Positions 33,148 to 42,356 are shown, numbered from the stretch's first letter. The stretch: 64,000 nt of DNA from Dyadobacter crusticola DSM 16708 (GCF_000701505.1 NZ_JNJB01000007.1:395302-459301), one strand, 5' to 3'. Program-made: numbers and translations. Notes: a model not told the origin generated them from the sequence alone.

Positions 33148-35100
33148 ATGTCGCCTTTATTCGAATATCTCATCAAACTGTCGGCCAGCCTGGCTGTCGT
33201 CGCGATTTTCCACTACCTGTTTCTCCGCCGGCTCACTTTTTACAACCTCAACCGCATTTACCTGCGGTTCTATTCCCTGCTCTGCTTTGTTGTTCCATTT
33301 ATCAGCATTGAAGCAACAGTCGAGCGCATTCCGGCGATAGGTAACGCAAGTGTTTTGAAGCAAATGCCGGTGGTTTCTACAATCCAGCAGCCGCAGGTTA
33401 CAGCCGGAACCGTGCAGCCGATGAATACTGCAGAATTCGATATTGAAACCTGGATTTTCAGATTGCTGGTCGCTGGTATGGTGGTGATGCTGGGGCGTTT
33501 GTTATTGCATATCGTTGCTTATGTGAGAATATTGCGGCAGGCGCAACTGGTTTCAGATGAAGACGTTCGCATTTACCATATAGAGAAGAAAATCAGTCCG
33601 TTTTCGTTCGGTAATGCAATTTTCTACAATCCTGAAATGCATAGCGAGGCGGAGCTGGCAGAGATTATTTTACATGAGTATATCCATGTGCGGCAGCGGC
33701 ATACGCATGATGTGATCTGGGGAGAAATTCTCTGCATTCTCAATTGGTACAATCCATTCGCCTGGCTGATCCGGCACGAGATCCGGCTCAACCTGGAATA
33801 CATTGCGGACCAATGCGTTCTGGAAAATGACGTGGATGCGAAACAATATCAGTACCTGCTGCTCAAATGCGCCGGCGGGCCGGACTTCCGGATATCCAAT
33901 GCATTCAACATCTCTTCATTGAAGCAACGGATCGTGATGATGAACAAAAAACGTTCTTCGCGGATCTTCCTGATCAGCTTTGTGTTGGCCATTCCGCTGC
34001 TCGTCGGTTTGCTTATCTTTTTCGGGCCGGGCAAGGCAACGCAGGAAGAAGATCCGTTTACGATGTTCTTGCAGGACAGCAAGGGAAATTTACGAGAGCC
34101 AAGCGTTTTATCAAAGGAGATCCACGCAGCCGGGCTGATCCTGGAAGCACGAACCGGCAAGCCGCTGGCGAATATTCCACTTGAAATATCAAGATATGGA
34201 AAGCACATCAAAACAGTGAAGACAGACGCGCAAGGTTACTACTACGCCTTGCTTCCGGCCAAAACCTCGAATGTAGGATTCGACCCGAAGAAGTTTATGC
34301 CCAACAGCTATACAATCTCCTATGAGGGCGGCAAGTTCAGTTCGTTTAGCTTATCGGAATTCCCGATTTATGATACTTTCGATATGGGTTCTTTCTGGGT
34401 TGTTTTCGAGAAGGAGGGCCTGGGAGGCGTACAGTTTTATTCTGTTAACAAAAAACCACTTCTCACCACGTATAACGGGAACAATATCGAAACAGAAATA
34501 AGAGCTTTTATAAAGAGCAGCGTATCGCCTTTTTTAGCCGAGCATAATCTCAGAGCTGAGTTCAAGGAAAAGGTCGCTTATCCCACCGAAGTTCTCACCA
34601 AGTATAAAAATGGACTTTTTGACAGAAAGAAAACGCTGGTAGGCTACGACGGGCACATTAAGCTGTACCTGGATGGTAAGCCGGCCACTTACAAGGAAAT
34701 CAATGAAGCCTTTCAAAACTATCCCTACATGCTTGATGAAACGAAAGAACACCGTGACTGGGAGGAAAACGGACTATATAAATCCATCGCTTACCTGACT
34801 TTCGATCTGTATAAAACGCCTCCACCGGCTAAGCTGCTCGCGAACAATGTAGAATGGCATCGCATTGAAGATTTTGATCTGGACAAACTAGAAAAGGAAG
34901 CTTACTTCCTGGATGGATTCCGTCAGATTTTTGGAGTGGGCAGCAACCTGAGGCCGCTCAAAAAAGAAATCCGCAGAATCGCGTTGTTCAAAGGTAGGTT
35001 GGCCAAATACTACGACCCAAAACTGGAACGTGTCTGGTGGATTGAGACGCGGCCAGAGGCGGAAGTTTTTGAGAGGCCTGATTTGGCGTTAGCTCCTTAG
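33148..35100 (+). CDS. M56 (BlaR1-like) membrane metallopeptidase with a non-beta-lactam sensor region
   Basis: A 650-aa inner-membrane zinc peptidase. Membrane segments lie near 5-25, 38-55, 102-127 and 272-292. The catalytic motif HEYIH is at 176-180, with a later Glu ligand in LEYIAD (about 217). BlaR1 carries a penicillin-binding domain after the last membrane segment. Here the extracytoplasmic part starts with a CarboxypepD_reg-like repeat (about 325-375: GLILEARTGKPLANIPLEI, then DAQGYYYALLPAK) and continues for 270 residues without a motif that I know. Paired with the BlaI-like repressor, it should relay an envelope signal. Confidence 0.88.
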   Translation: MSPLFEYLIKLSASLAVVAIFHYLFLRRLTFYNLNRIYLRFYSLLCFVVPFISIEATVERIPAIGNASVLKQMPVVSTIQQPQVTAGTVQPMNTAEFDIETWIFRLLVAGMVVMLGRLLLHIVAYVRILRQAQLVSDEDVRIYHIEKKISPFSFGNAIFYNPEMHSEAELAEIILHEYIHVRQRHTHDVIWGEILCILNWYNPFAWLIRHEIRLNLEYIADQCVLENDVDAKQYQYLLLKCAGGPDFRISNAFNISSLKQRIVMMNKKRSSRIFLISFVLAIPLLVGLLIFFGPGKATQEEDPFTMFLQDSKGNLREPSVLSKEIHAAGLILEARTGKPLANIPLEISRYGKHIKTVKTDAQGYYYALLPAKTSNVGFDPKKFMPNSYTISYEGGKFSSFSLSEFPIYDTFDMGSFWVVFEKEGLGGVQFYSVNKKPLLTTYNGNNIETEIRAFIKSSVSPFLAEHNLRAEFKEKVAYPTEVLTKYKNGLFDRKKTLVGYDGHIKLYLDGKPATYKEINEAFQNYPYMLDETKEHRDWEENGLYKSIAYLTFDLYKTPPPAKLLANNVEWHRIEDFDLDKLEKEAYFLDGFRQIFGVGSNLRPLKKEIRRIALFKGRLAKYYDPKLERVWWIETRPEAEVFERPDLALAP

Positions 35101-35102
35101 TT

Positions 35103-35153
35103 ATGCCACGAATGCGCGATTGAGTTTCGTGAACATTCGCGCATTTGTGGCAT
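35103..35153. repeat. Long palindrome between convergent genes, possible dispersed repeat and terminator
   Basis: ATGCCACGAATGCGCGA (35103-35119) pairs with TCGCGCATTTGTGGCAT (35137-35153) over 17 bp with one G-U pair and a 17-nt loop. It fills the gap between the M56 and mscS stop codons and can end transcription from both. GCCACGAATGC-type palindromes are, from memory, repeated in related genomes; only one copy is in this window. Confidence 0.65.
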
Positions 35154-35164
35154 TCAAAGATCAA

Positions 35165-35953
35165 TTAAGGCATACCAGGAAGCTTCAAACCCGAACTCCT
35201 CAGTCCTTCCATAATCTGCTCCTGGATTTCCATTTTGGTATCAACAAAACCGTGTGCATTGAGCCACACGTTGATCATTACCTTGTATCCGTCCGGCTCA
35301 ATGGAGGATATTCCAATGCGTCTTTCGGGGATTTTCAGGGCACTTTGAGCACGATCCAGTACATCGTTGATCGTATTTTTAACTGTCTGGAACTCGATTG
35401 CATTGCTGAATTTAAGCTCCACATCCAGCCGCCTGCTCCCCGATCCGCTGATATTGATGATCACTTCATTTGAAAGCTTGCTGTTTGGAATTACAACCAT
35501 CCGGTTATCAAAAGTGTTGACGATCGTGTAAAAGATCTTGATCGCCTGCACGGTACCCTCCTGCCCCTGCGCCAGTATGTTATCCCCCACTTTAAAGGGT
35601 TTCAGAAGTAAAATGAGGATACCACTTGTAAAATTCTGCAACGTACCCGATAACGCCAGACCAGCCGCCACACCAACCGCACCGATAATGGCGGCGAAAA
35701 CGGTCATCTGTATACCGATAATCTGCATTACGGAAATGATCAGCAGCACACGTAACACCGTGACCGTCAGACTGAGCAGAAATGGCGTAAGCGATGGATC
35801 TACTTTGCGGCGATGGAGGTGATTGGTCATCCATCGTGACAGCACTTTAATCAGCCAAAAACCGATAATCAAAACAGCGATCCCCAGCAGGAAAGAAGGG
35901 CCCGTGCGCAAAATCCAGGCATAAGCCTGATTATAGAATTGTTGAAGCTTCAT
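35165..35953 (-). CDS. Small-conductance mechanosensitive channel (MscS family)
   Basis: A 262-aa inner-membrane channel that opens under membrane tension to release solutes. Three membrane segments lie near 18-40, 60-82 and 88-112; the last, GAVGVAAGLALSGTLQNFTSGI, is the Gly/Ala-rich pore helix. The beta domain follows (VGDNILAQGQEGTVQAIKIFYT) and a C-terminal alpha/beta domain closes the vestibule. Size fits the short MscS class. Confidence 0.94.
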   Translation of the reverse strand: MKLQQFYNQAYAWILRTGPSFLLGIAVLIIGFWLIKVLSRWMTNHLHRRKVDPSLTPFLLSLTVTVLRVLLIISVMQIIGIQMTVFAAIIGAVGVAAGLALSGTLQNFTSGILILLLKPFKVGDNILAQGQEGTVQAIKIFYTIVNTFDNRMVVIPNSKLSNEVIINISGSGSRRLDVELKFSNAIEFQTVKNTINDVLDRAQSALKIPERRIGISSIEPDGYKVMINVWLNAHGFVDTKMEIQEQIMEGLRSSGLKLPGMP

Positions 35954-36128
35954 TGTTTATAGTGGGTTCTTTTCACAGATAAGCCGAAACTTAAAAATCC
36001 GTTCCAAGCCCGCATTCTGCCTTTTCAAATGCCCGTACGTTTCTGCATGGCATATTTTTTGAAATAATAAATAAGCATTGACGAACATGAATCGGCAATG
36101 CTTCAACTTTAAACTAACAGAGCAGAAT

Positions 36129-36731
36129 ATGGAACCCGACAGAAAAAAAGGAAAGATTGGAACATACATCATCGTTGCATTACTGATTGCAGCGACTACT
36201 GGCCTGGCCATTCATTTCTTTACACCGGAGCCTGTGGATGTTGCTTCCAATGAAAATATGACGCTATTTATCAAAAATAAAATCATTGATATTGACCAGA
36301 AGCTAAGCAAAGGTGAGGATGAAACGGATATCGCGACAAGACTTTCATGGCACAAATCCAACACCGCACTTTACAATGAAGTGAAAGACGTTAAAGACGA
36401 AACGATCAATGCAGAAAAAGAAGAGTTGAAGCAGAAGATTGTGAAAATACAGACAAAAGAATTTCCCGAATTACGCAATGCGTATGTGGATTCCAAAAAG
36501 GAAGTATTAGGTCAGGAGCACATTGACATTTCATTGTCCGGTGAAAAGAACGACGTGCTTACTTTTACCGGCGAAATGTTTGAGCCGAAGAAAACCCAGA
36601 AGGATTTCATGAAAAACATCCGGGATATCGTATACGATCTGCGATTCAAGAAAGTGGTTTACAAATGGTCTGAAAATAAGAGCGACATTGCAGACTATGA
36701 GATAGCGTCAAAAAGCGACACTGAAATTTAG
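36129..36731 (+). CDS. Single-pass membrane protein of unknown function
   Basis: A 200-aa protein from the ATG at 36129; ATGs at 36087 and 36078 are also in frame. A short Lys-rich cytoplasmic start (MEPDRKKGK) is followed by one membrane segment (about 11-32) and an extracytoplasmic or periplasmic domain rich in Lys, Asp and Glu. A helical stretch (about 50-130) precedes a beta-rich part (HIDISLSGEKNDVLTFTGEMF, split over the 138-160 region). I do not recognise the family. Confidence 0.6.
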   Translation: MEPDRKKGKIGTYIIVALLIAATTGLAIHFFTPEPVDVASNENMTLFIKNKIIDIDQKLSKGEDETDIATRLSWHKSNTALYNEVKDVKDETINAEKEELKQKIVKIQTKEFPELRNAYVDSKKEVLGQEHIDISLSGEKNDVLTFTGEMFEPKKTQKDFMKNIRDIVYDLRFKKVVYKWSENKSDIADYEIASKSDTEI

Positions 36732-36748
36732 GAGTAATTCAAACCGGC

Positions 36749-36784
36749 AAAAGCCGACTCAGTTTTTAGCTGCGTCGGCTTTTT
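36749..36784. terminator. Bidirectional terminator with a stop codon in the loop
   Basis: AAAAGCCGAC (36749-36758) pairs perfectly with GTCGGCTTTT (36774-36783) around a 15-nt loop. The minus-strand gene's stop codon (36759-36761) is in the loop next to the stem. Both strands have a T-rich exit, so the hairpin serves the plus gene ending at 36731 and the minus gene. Confidence 0.88.
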
Positions 36785-37802
36785 GCATTTCAGAAGTTTC
36801 GCCGAATTCGGTTTTATATATTTTGATCAAAAGCAAAAGGATACTGATCATCAGCGGGCCGAAGATAAATCCCCAGAAGCCAAAAAGACGCAAACCCACA
36901 ATTAACCCTAATATCGTCGTGACCGGATGCACATCCCCGATCTTTTTCAGGAAACTAACCCGGGCGAGATAATCAATATTACCTACTACAACACCGCAGT
37001 AAATAGCCAAGCCGATCGCTTTCCCATTATCGCCTGTTGAAAACATAAAAATCACAACGGGTAACCAGATCAATGCGGTACCTATTACAGGGAAGAATGC
37101 ACAAATGCCAGTTACCAATCCGAGCAAGACAAAATCTTCTACCCCAAAAATCCAGTAACCCAGCACAGCGACAACGCCCTGTATGATCGAAACAAGCGGA
37201 ATCCCGATCGCATTCGCCCGCACCATACTGATCGTTTCGTCTGCCAGCAGGTCTATGTTTTTACGGTTTAAAGGAATGAACTTCCGCACATTCTTTTCCA
37301 TCGTATGACCATTGGTGAACATAAAAAATGCCAGGAACAAAATCATTAGCAAATTTCCGAGCATTGTAGCAGAGCTGTTCAGGACGCCGGGAATAATGCC
37401 ACCTACTTTTTCCCTTACATTGGAGATTGCATTCTTCGTAAGCAGGTCCTGCCCGGTCCATTCTTTCAGCTGCTTGGAAACCGCGTCGAACGCCTGGTTC
37501 ACTTGCGTCGGATCTTTAATGATTGCCTCGACTTTGGTATAAACCATTTGAAGGGAAAAGTAAATGGGCGCTACAATGCAGGCAAAGAACAAAGTCATGA
37601 AAAGCAGCGCAGTCAGGCTTTTGTTCCAATTCTTCCTGACGGTTAAATAGAAATAATACTTCCTGCAAAGAATATAAAGCGTAAGCGCGCCGAGGAATCC
37701 CGGGAAGAAGATGTAAAGCTCTTTGAAAATAGTGATGGCAAGCGCAATTACAATGATTAAATAGAAAACCTGCCTCAACCTGAAATTAAAATCGGGAACC
37801 AT
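36759..37802 (-). CDS. AI-2E family transporter (PerM/YdiK-like)
   Basis: A 347-aa polytopic membrane protein of the AI-2E/UPF0118 family. About eight membrane segments are seen, with the conserved central region (SSATMLGNLLMILFLAFFMFTNG), FVLLGLVTGICAFFPVIGTALIWLPV and the late LRLFGFWGFIFGPLM. Family members export small molecules or act as Na+/H+ antiporters; the link to autoinducer-2 is true for a few only. Transcribed alone. Confidence 0.9.
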   Translation of the reverse strand: MVPDFNFRLRQVFYLIIVIALAITIFKELYIFFPGFLGALTLYILCRKYYFYLTVRKNWNKSLTALLFMTLFFACIVAPIYFSLQMVYTKVEAIIKDPTQVNQAFDAVSKQLKEWTGQDLLTKNAISNVREKVGGIIPGVLNSSATMLGNLLMILFLAFFMFTNGHTMEKNVRKFIPLNRKNIDLLADETISMVRANAIGIPLVSIIQGVVAVLGYWIFGVEDFVLLGLVTGICAFFPVIGTALIWLPVVIFMFSTGDNGKAIGLAIYCGVVVGNIDYLARVSFLKKIGDVHPVTTILGLIVGLRLFGFWGFIFGPLMISILLLLIKIYKTEFGETSEMQKADAAKN

Positions 37803-37846
37803 GTACTTTGAATTTAGTTACTGCAAATACCTTTCTATTACGCGTG

Positions 37847-40087
37847 TTAAAGCAGCGAATCAAAATGGATAGGTAACTGGTTGATCCGCTTGCCCGTGGC
37901 GTGGTAAATCGCATTGGCGATGGCAGGCGGCATTGCCACAAGACCGATTTCGCCGACTCCCTTGACCCCCAATGCGTTTACAATCTCATCATTTTCTTCA
38001 ACAAAAATCACATCCAGCTCATGAATATCCGCGTGTACCGGTATATGATATTCGGCGAGGTTCTGGTTCATGTATTTACCCAGGTTGTAATCCTGGATCG
38101 TTTCTTCACGAAGCGCCTTGCTGATTCCCCATATCATCCCGCCGAGGATCTGGCTGCGCGCTGTTTTCGGATTGATGATTTTGCCGGCAGCAACAGCCGT
38201 TATCGCCCGGGTCACATTCACGATCCCGAGCTGCTCGTCCACTTCCACCTCCACGAATGCGGCACTGTGGGTAGCACGTGAGTATTTCTTTTGTTTCAAA
38301 AGCGAGGGCACCGAAAACTTCGAAACCTTGATCGGCTTCCCTCCATTCGCTTCAATAATTTCCAGGAAAGATACCGACTTGGAGCGGTCGCTTTGCAGAA
38401 AGATCCGGCTGTTTTCAAACACAAGGTCCTTAAAATCAGCTTTACTTAGCGCTGAATCCTTCATTTTTTTAGTGATCGAAAATAGCTTTTTCTTCAAAGC
38501 AGCGACTGCAACTTTCACCGCCGATCCTACTGTTGAAACCGTAAAAGAACCGCCCTGAATGGGCGCAAAAGGCTTTTTACTATCTCCGTACAGGAATTCA
38601 ACGTCTTCCATTTTCATCCCGAGCTCGTCTGCGGCGATCTGCGTCATGACGGTCAAGGTACCTGTCCCAATATCTGTGACGGCGCTGTTCACTCTCAGCT
38701 TCCCGTCGGTAGTAAGGATCGCATCCGCATTGGCTGGCAGCTGATTAGCCTCCCAAATGCCCGTCGCCATTCCGTACCCGACCAGCTTATTGCCGCGTCG
38801 CATACTGCGCGGCTCCGGGCTGCGCTTGTCCCAGCCGAATTTCTCGGCTCCCTGCAAGTAGCATTGCCGAAGCTCTTTGCTGCTGTAAGGCCGGTTGAGG
38901 CTCACATCATCGTCCGAGTAGTTGATCAGGCGGAGTTGCAGTGGGTCGATTTTAGTCTTGTACGCCAGCTCATCCATCGTACCTTCGATCGCGTGCATTC
39001 CCGTGCTTCCACCGGGCGATCGCATATCGAGCGGACTGTATACATCCAGCTCCACAAGTTTGTATTGCATCAGGGTATTTGCCGCCGGGTAAAGCATGTG
39101 CGACCAGTTCACCACCACTTCGGTATAATCCTCAAAACGCGACGTTTCTCCTATCGCCAGGTGGTTCATTGCAGTCACCTTACCGTCCATATCTGCGGCA
39201 AACCGCGTGTGCTGAATGGTAGGCGGCCGATGACCGAAAGTAAACATCTGCTGCCTGTCCAAAGTCACCAGTACCGATCTTTTCAGTTCCAATGCCGCCA
39301 TTACAGACAAGAAAAGCTGGTACTGCGGCCGCAAAGCCGAACCGAACGCCCCGCCTACGTAAGGCGATATCACACGCACGTTCTTGTATTTCAAGCCAAA
39401 AATATTGGAAACATAGAGCTGGCTGTTGATCGTACCCTGCGTTTTATCGTAAATGGTCAACTTGCCTTCGCCTTCATAAATGGTGGTTGTGGCAAACAGT
39501 TCCAGGGGATTGTGGTGTTCGGTACCGTGGTAATATTCAGCTGACACCTGCGCAGGCGACTCCTGATAAGCTTTCTCAAATTTGCCTTTAGGCTTTGCCG
39601 GAAGTGGTTTCAGCATTGTTGCCATTCCGATCTTAGGAGCGCGCGCCTTCGAAGCTTCTTTCTTCAAATCTGTTTCAAATGCCTCTTGCTCATAGACTAT
39701 ATCAACAAGCGTAGCCCCGTACCGTGCCAACTCGAAAGTTTCGGCAACTACCAGTCCGATCGGTTGTCCGTTGTACAATATCTCTTCATCCTGCAAAGGC
39801 CGGAACGGCGAACCCGGAGGCGCATCCATATCTGCATACTGCAGGTCAAACCACGCCAGCGATGGCCGGTTTTCGTACGTAAACACTTCCAGTATCCCTG
39901 GTACCGCTTTGGCGCGGCTTGTGTCCAGGCGCGTGATCTTGCCTTTGGTGATTGTGCTGTTGATTACGTATCCATATAGCAGACCGGGCGCCTGATAATC
40001 GCCTGAATATTTGGCTGTGCCGGTTACCTTAAGTTGGCCTTCCAGCCGGTTCAGCGGCTGGCCAACTTGTTTTTGAGATGGTTCCAT
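37847..40087 (-). CDS. Aldehyde oxidoreductase, molybdenum-binding subunit (PaoC-like)
   Basis: The 746-aa catalytic subunit of a xanthine-oxidase-family enzyme that hydroxylates aldehydes or N-heterocycles at a molybdenum-cytosine-dinucleotide cofactor. Visible blocks are YVGGAFGSALRPQ, DMRSPGGSTGMHAIE, QGGSFTVSTVGSAV and the C-terminal GVKGVGEIGLVAMPP whose Glu (about 713) is the catalytic base. It is the last gene of a three-gene minus-strand operon with 15 bp to the FAD subunit. No Tat signal is seen. The expected chaperone (PaoD/XdhC) is not next to it. Confidence 0.92.
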   Translation of the reverse strand: MEPSQKQVGQPLNRLEGQLKVTGTAKYSGDYQAPGLLYGYVINSTITKGKITRLDTSRAKAVPGILEVFTYENRPSLAWFDLQYADMDAPPGSPFRPLQDEEILYNGQPIGLVVAETFELARYGATLVDIVYEQEAFETDLKKEASKARAPKIGMATMLKPLPAKPKGKFEKAYQESPAQVSAEYYHGTEHHNPLELFATTTIYEGEGKLTIYDKTQGTINSQLYVSNIFGLKYKNVRVISPYVGGAFGSALRPQYQLFLSVMAALELKRSVLVTLDRQQMFTFGHRPPTIQHTRFAADMDGKVTAMNHLAIGETSRFEDYTEVVVNWSHMLYPAANTLMQYKLVELDVYSPLDMRSPGGSTGMHAIEGTMDELAYKTKIDPLQLRLINYSDDDVSLNRPYSSKELRQCYLQGAEKFGWDKRSPEPRSMRRGNKLVGYGMATGIWEANQLPANADAILTTDGKLRVNSAVTDIGTGTLTVMTQIAADELGMKMEDVEFLYGDSKKPFAPIQGGSFTVSTVGSAVKVAVAALKKKLFSITKKMKDSALSKADFKDLVFENSRIFLQSDRSKSVSFLEIIEANGGKPIKVSKFSVPSLLKQKKYSRATHSAAFVEVEVDEQLGIVNVTRAITAVAAGKIINPKTARSQILGGMIWGISKALREETIQDYNLGKYMNQNLAEYHIPVHADIHELDVIFVEENDEIVNALGVKGVGEIGLVAMPPAIANAIYHATGKRINQLPIHFDSLL

Positions 40088-40102
40088 TGTTGATGTATAA
40101 GG

Positions 40103-41122
40103 TTAAGCAGAAGGCAACGCGCCTGGTACTTGCGTTTCAGGATGCAGCGCCATCATTCCATTTCGCATAATGGCCCTTTTCGCTAGCTCAATTTTAAAGT
40201 CATTGTATTGGTAACCCTGCGCGCCGCTGAGTATAATATCGGCTGCCTGGGCGAAATTTGCTTCCGTAGCTGCTTTACCAACCAGAAAATCCTCGGCCTC
40301 GGGCACGCGCCAGGGCTTATGTGCTACCCCGCCGAGCGCAATCCTCGCGCTGCTGATCACATCTCCTTCCATTTCCAGACCGGTTGCTACCGAAACCAAT
40401 GCAAATGCGTAAGAATTACGGTCTCGCAGTTTGAGGTAAGAATAGTTTTGTGAAAAACCCAGCGGCGGCAGGTCGATGCTGGTGATGATCTCGCCGGGCA
40501 AGAGGTTGTTGTCCAGCTCGGGTGTATCTTCCGGCAAACGGTGAAAGTCAGCGAACGCGATACTTCTGGGACCACCTGGTCCTTCTACATTGACGATCGC
40601 TCCCAGCGCAGCAAGCCCGATGCACATATCCGAAGGGAAAACGGCAATGCAATGCTCGCTCGTTCCGAGGATCGCCATAATGCGGTTATACCCCGGAATT
40701 GCCGAGCAGCCTGAGCCTGGCTCGCGTTTGTTGCAAGGTACATTGGCGTCATAAAAATAATAGCAGCGCGTGCGTTGCAGCAGGTTACCTCCATTGGTAG
40801 CCATATTCCTGATCTGCGCGGATGCGCCTGCGAGTATTGCCTTTGAAAGCAATGGGTATCGCTGTTCAACCAATGGGTGCCAGGCAGTATCGGCATTCGT
40901 GGCGAATGCGCTCAGGCGGAGCCCGCCATCTTCTGTATCGGTGACCGGGTCCTGGCTTCCTGCCTTGTTGATATCTATAAGTGTAGTCGGGTGGGCAAGG
41001 TCGTACTTCATGAGATCCAGCAGGTTTGTGCCGCCTGCGATGTATGAAGATTGATCGCTTCCTTCGGATTTGCCGATCGCATCCTGGATGTCCTCAGCTT
41101 TAAGAAAATCGAAGTTATTCAT
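40103..41122 (-). CDS. Aldehyde oxidoreductase, FAD-binding subunit with [4Fe-4S] insert (PaoB-like)
   Basis: A 339-aa electron-transfer subunit. The FAD domain shows YIAGGTNLLDLMK (about 27-39) and ATNGGNLLQRTRC. Four Cys at 120, 130, 139 and 158 (RCYYFYDANVPCNKREPGSG, then CSA, then EHCIA) match the extra [4Fe-4S] cluster known in E. coli PaoB and in 4-hydroxybenzoyl-CoA reductase. This insert separates it from ordinary xanthine dehydrogenase. Its start overlaps the iron-sulfur gene by 8 nt. Confidence 0.93.
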   Translation of the reverse strand: MNNFDFLKAEDIQDAIGKSEGSDQSSYIAGGTNLLDLMKYDLAHPTTLIDINKAGSQDPVTDTEDGGLRLSAFATNADTAWHPLVEQRYPLLSKAILAGASAQIRNMATNGGNLLQRTRCYYFYDANVPCNKREPGSGCSAIPGYNRIMAILGTSEHCIAVFPSDMCIGLAALGAIVNVEGPGGPRSIAFADFHRLPEDTPELDNNLLPGEIITSIDLPPLGFSQNYSYLKLRDRNSYAFALVSVATGLEMEGDVISSARIALGGVAHKPWRVPEAEDFLVGKAATEANFAQAADIILSGAQGYQYNDFKIELAKRAIMRNGMMALHPETQVPGALPSA

Positions 41123-41624
41123 GAGCGCCCTGGTTTTGAACCTCCATAATGGCGTCGATGATATTGGTGTTGGCGCCGCAGCGACAGAGGTTTCCGCTCA
41201 TCAGCTCTTTGACCTCCTCGCGCGTTTTGGCTTTTCCTTCCTTCATCATGCCGATCGCACTGCATATCTGTCCGGGCGTACAGTACCCGCATTGAAATGC
41301 GTCGTGCTCGATGAATGCTTTCTGTAAGGGGTGCAAATCGCCTTCCGGCGCGACGCCTTCGATCGTGGTGATCTCCGAACCGTCTTTCATCATTGCGAGT
41401 GTCAGGCAGCTGACAATCCGCTTTCCATCGCATATCACAGTACACGCACCGCATTGTCCGTGGTCGCACCCCTTTTTCGTGCCTGTAAGCCCCGCGTAAT
41501 CCCGTATTGCATCCAGTAAACTGACCCAGGGAAGCAGGTTTAATTGTACCGGACTGCCATTTACTTTCAAGCTGACCTGTCCACTTTTGATCAAACCTGG
41601 CTTTTCTACAATTTCAGTTAACAT
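41115..41624 (-). CDS. Aldehyde oxidoreductase, [2Fe-2S] subunit (PaoA-like)
   Basis: A 169-aa ferredoxin-like subunit. Cluster I ligands are Cys53, Cys58, Cys61 and Cys73 (GCDHGQCGACTVICDG) and cluster II ligands are Cys112, Cys115, Cys147 and Cys149 (CGYCTPGQ and GNLCRCGANT). It is first in the operon. E. coli PaoA has a Tat signal that exports the complex; here the N-terminus (MLTEIVEKPG) has none, so this enzyme is probably cytoplasmic. Confidence 0.94.
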   Translation of the reverse strand: MLTEIVEKPGLIKSGQVSLKVNGSPVQLNLLPWVSLLDAIRDYAGLTGTKKGCDHGQCGACTVICDGKRIVSCLTLAMMKDGSEITTIEGVAPEGDLHPLQKAFIEHDAFQCGYCTPGQICSAIGMMKEGKAKTREEVKELMSGNLCRCGANTNIIDAIMEVQNQGAHE

Positions 41625-41805
41625 GGTGAGTTAGCATTAGTAAACACCAATGCTGGTTATAAGAATTATGCCAAGTAACTGCTTACAGCCAGCAGCTATG
41701 AAGACATGTAATGCAGCCGCCTTACATTTTAATTGCGAGATTTACTGAATCTTCTCTCCAACAAACTATTGTTCGAATTGCATTCAAACGGAATAGGATA
41801 GCTGT

Positions 41806-41842
41806 AAAAAAAGAAATCCATTTCCTTGCAGAAAATGGATTC
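41806..41842 (-). terminator. Intrinsic terminator of the AT-hook gene
   Basis: AATCCATTT (41815-41823) pairs with AAATGGATT (41833-41841) with a 9-nt loop. On the minus strand it is followed by seven T residues (41806-41812). It lies 44 bp past the stop codon. Confidence 0.85.
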
Positions 41843-41885
41843 AATTACCTGTAATAAAAACTTGTTGTTCCAGAATTAATGAAGC

Positions 41886-42356
41886 TTATTCAGCTGCAAC
41901 ATCCTTTTTAGGCTTGCGGCCGCGCGGCTTTCCGGTATACTCCGGCTTTGGCTCGGCAGTACCTAATGCGAGCTCGTAACCCACTACGCCTTCTTCGTAA
42001 TTGAAGATCGTGATTTCAAATGTATATTTTGTCTTTTCGAAATCCACTCCACCTTTTTTCAGAATTACGTCCAGCGGAATTGAGAAACCGCGGCCGCTTT
42101 TTGTCATTGCAAAAGTGCCTTCCGTTTCCGAGCTAGGTATCAGATAAAGATATTTCAAAGTTCTTTTGCCATCCGGAGCACCTATTTTGAAACGGGTAGT
42201 CAAAGGTTCAACGCCCAATTCTTCAAGAGTTTTAGGAGGTAAAACCAACTTACCTGTTCCCGAAATGTAACCGGTAGGTTTAGTTTGTGCCTTCGCTTTC
42301 TTTGTAACCGGCGCATTCTCTTCCGGAGAAAAGAACTTGATAGTGTTTGCTTTCAT
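41886..42356 (-). CDS. Small basic protein with C-terminal AT-hook
   Basis: A 156-aa protein. A Lys-rich N-terminal tail (1-28) leads to a stretch, GYISGTGKLVLPPKTLEELG (29-48), that looks like a swapped-hairpin AbrB-type fold start. A beta-rich middle (55-130) follows, and the C-terminal GKPRGRKPKK (142-151) is an AT-hook-like motif that binds the minor groove of A+T-rich DNA. No signal peptide or Cys. It stands alone with a promoter and a terminator, and the 500 bp upstream is strikingly A+T-rich. A nucleoid-associated or regulatory role is inferred. Confidence 0.72.
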   Translation of the reverse strand: MKANTIKFFSPEENAPVTKKAKAQTKPTGYISGTGKLVLPPKTLEELGVEPLTTRFKIGAPDGKRTLKYLYLIPSSETEGTFAMTKSGRGFSIPLDVILKKGGVDFEKTKYTFEITIFNYEEGVVGYELALGTAEPKPEYTGKPRGRKPKKDVAAE

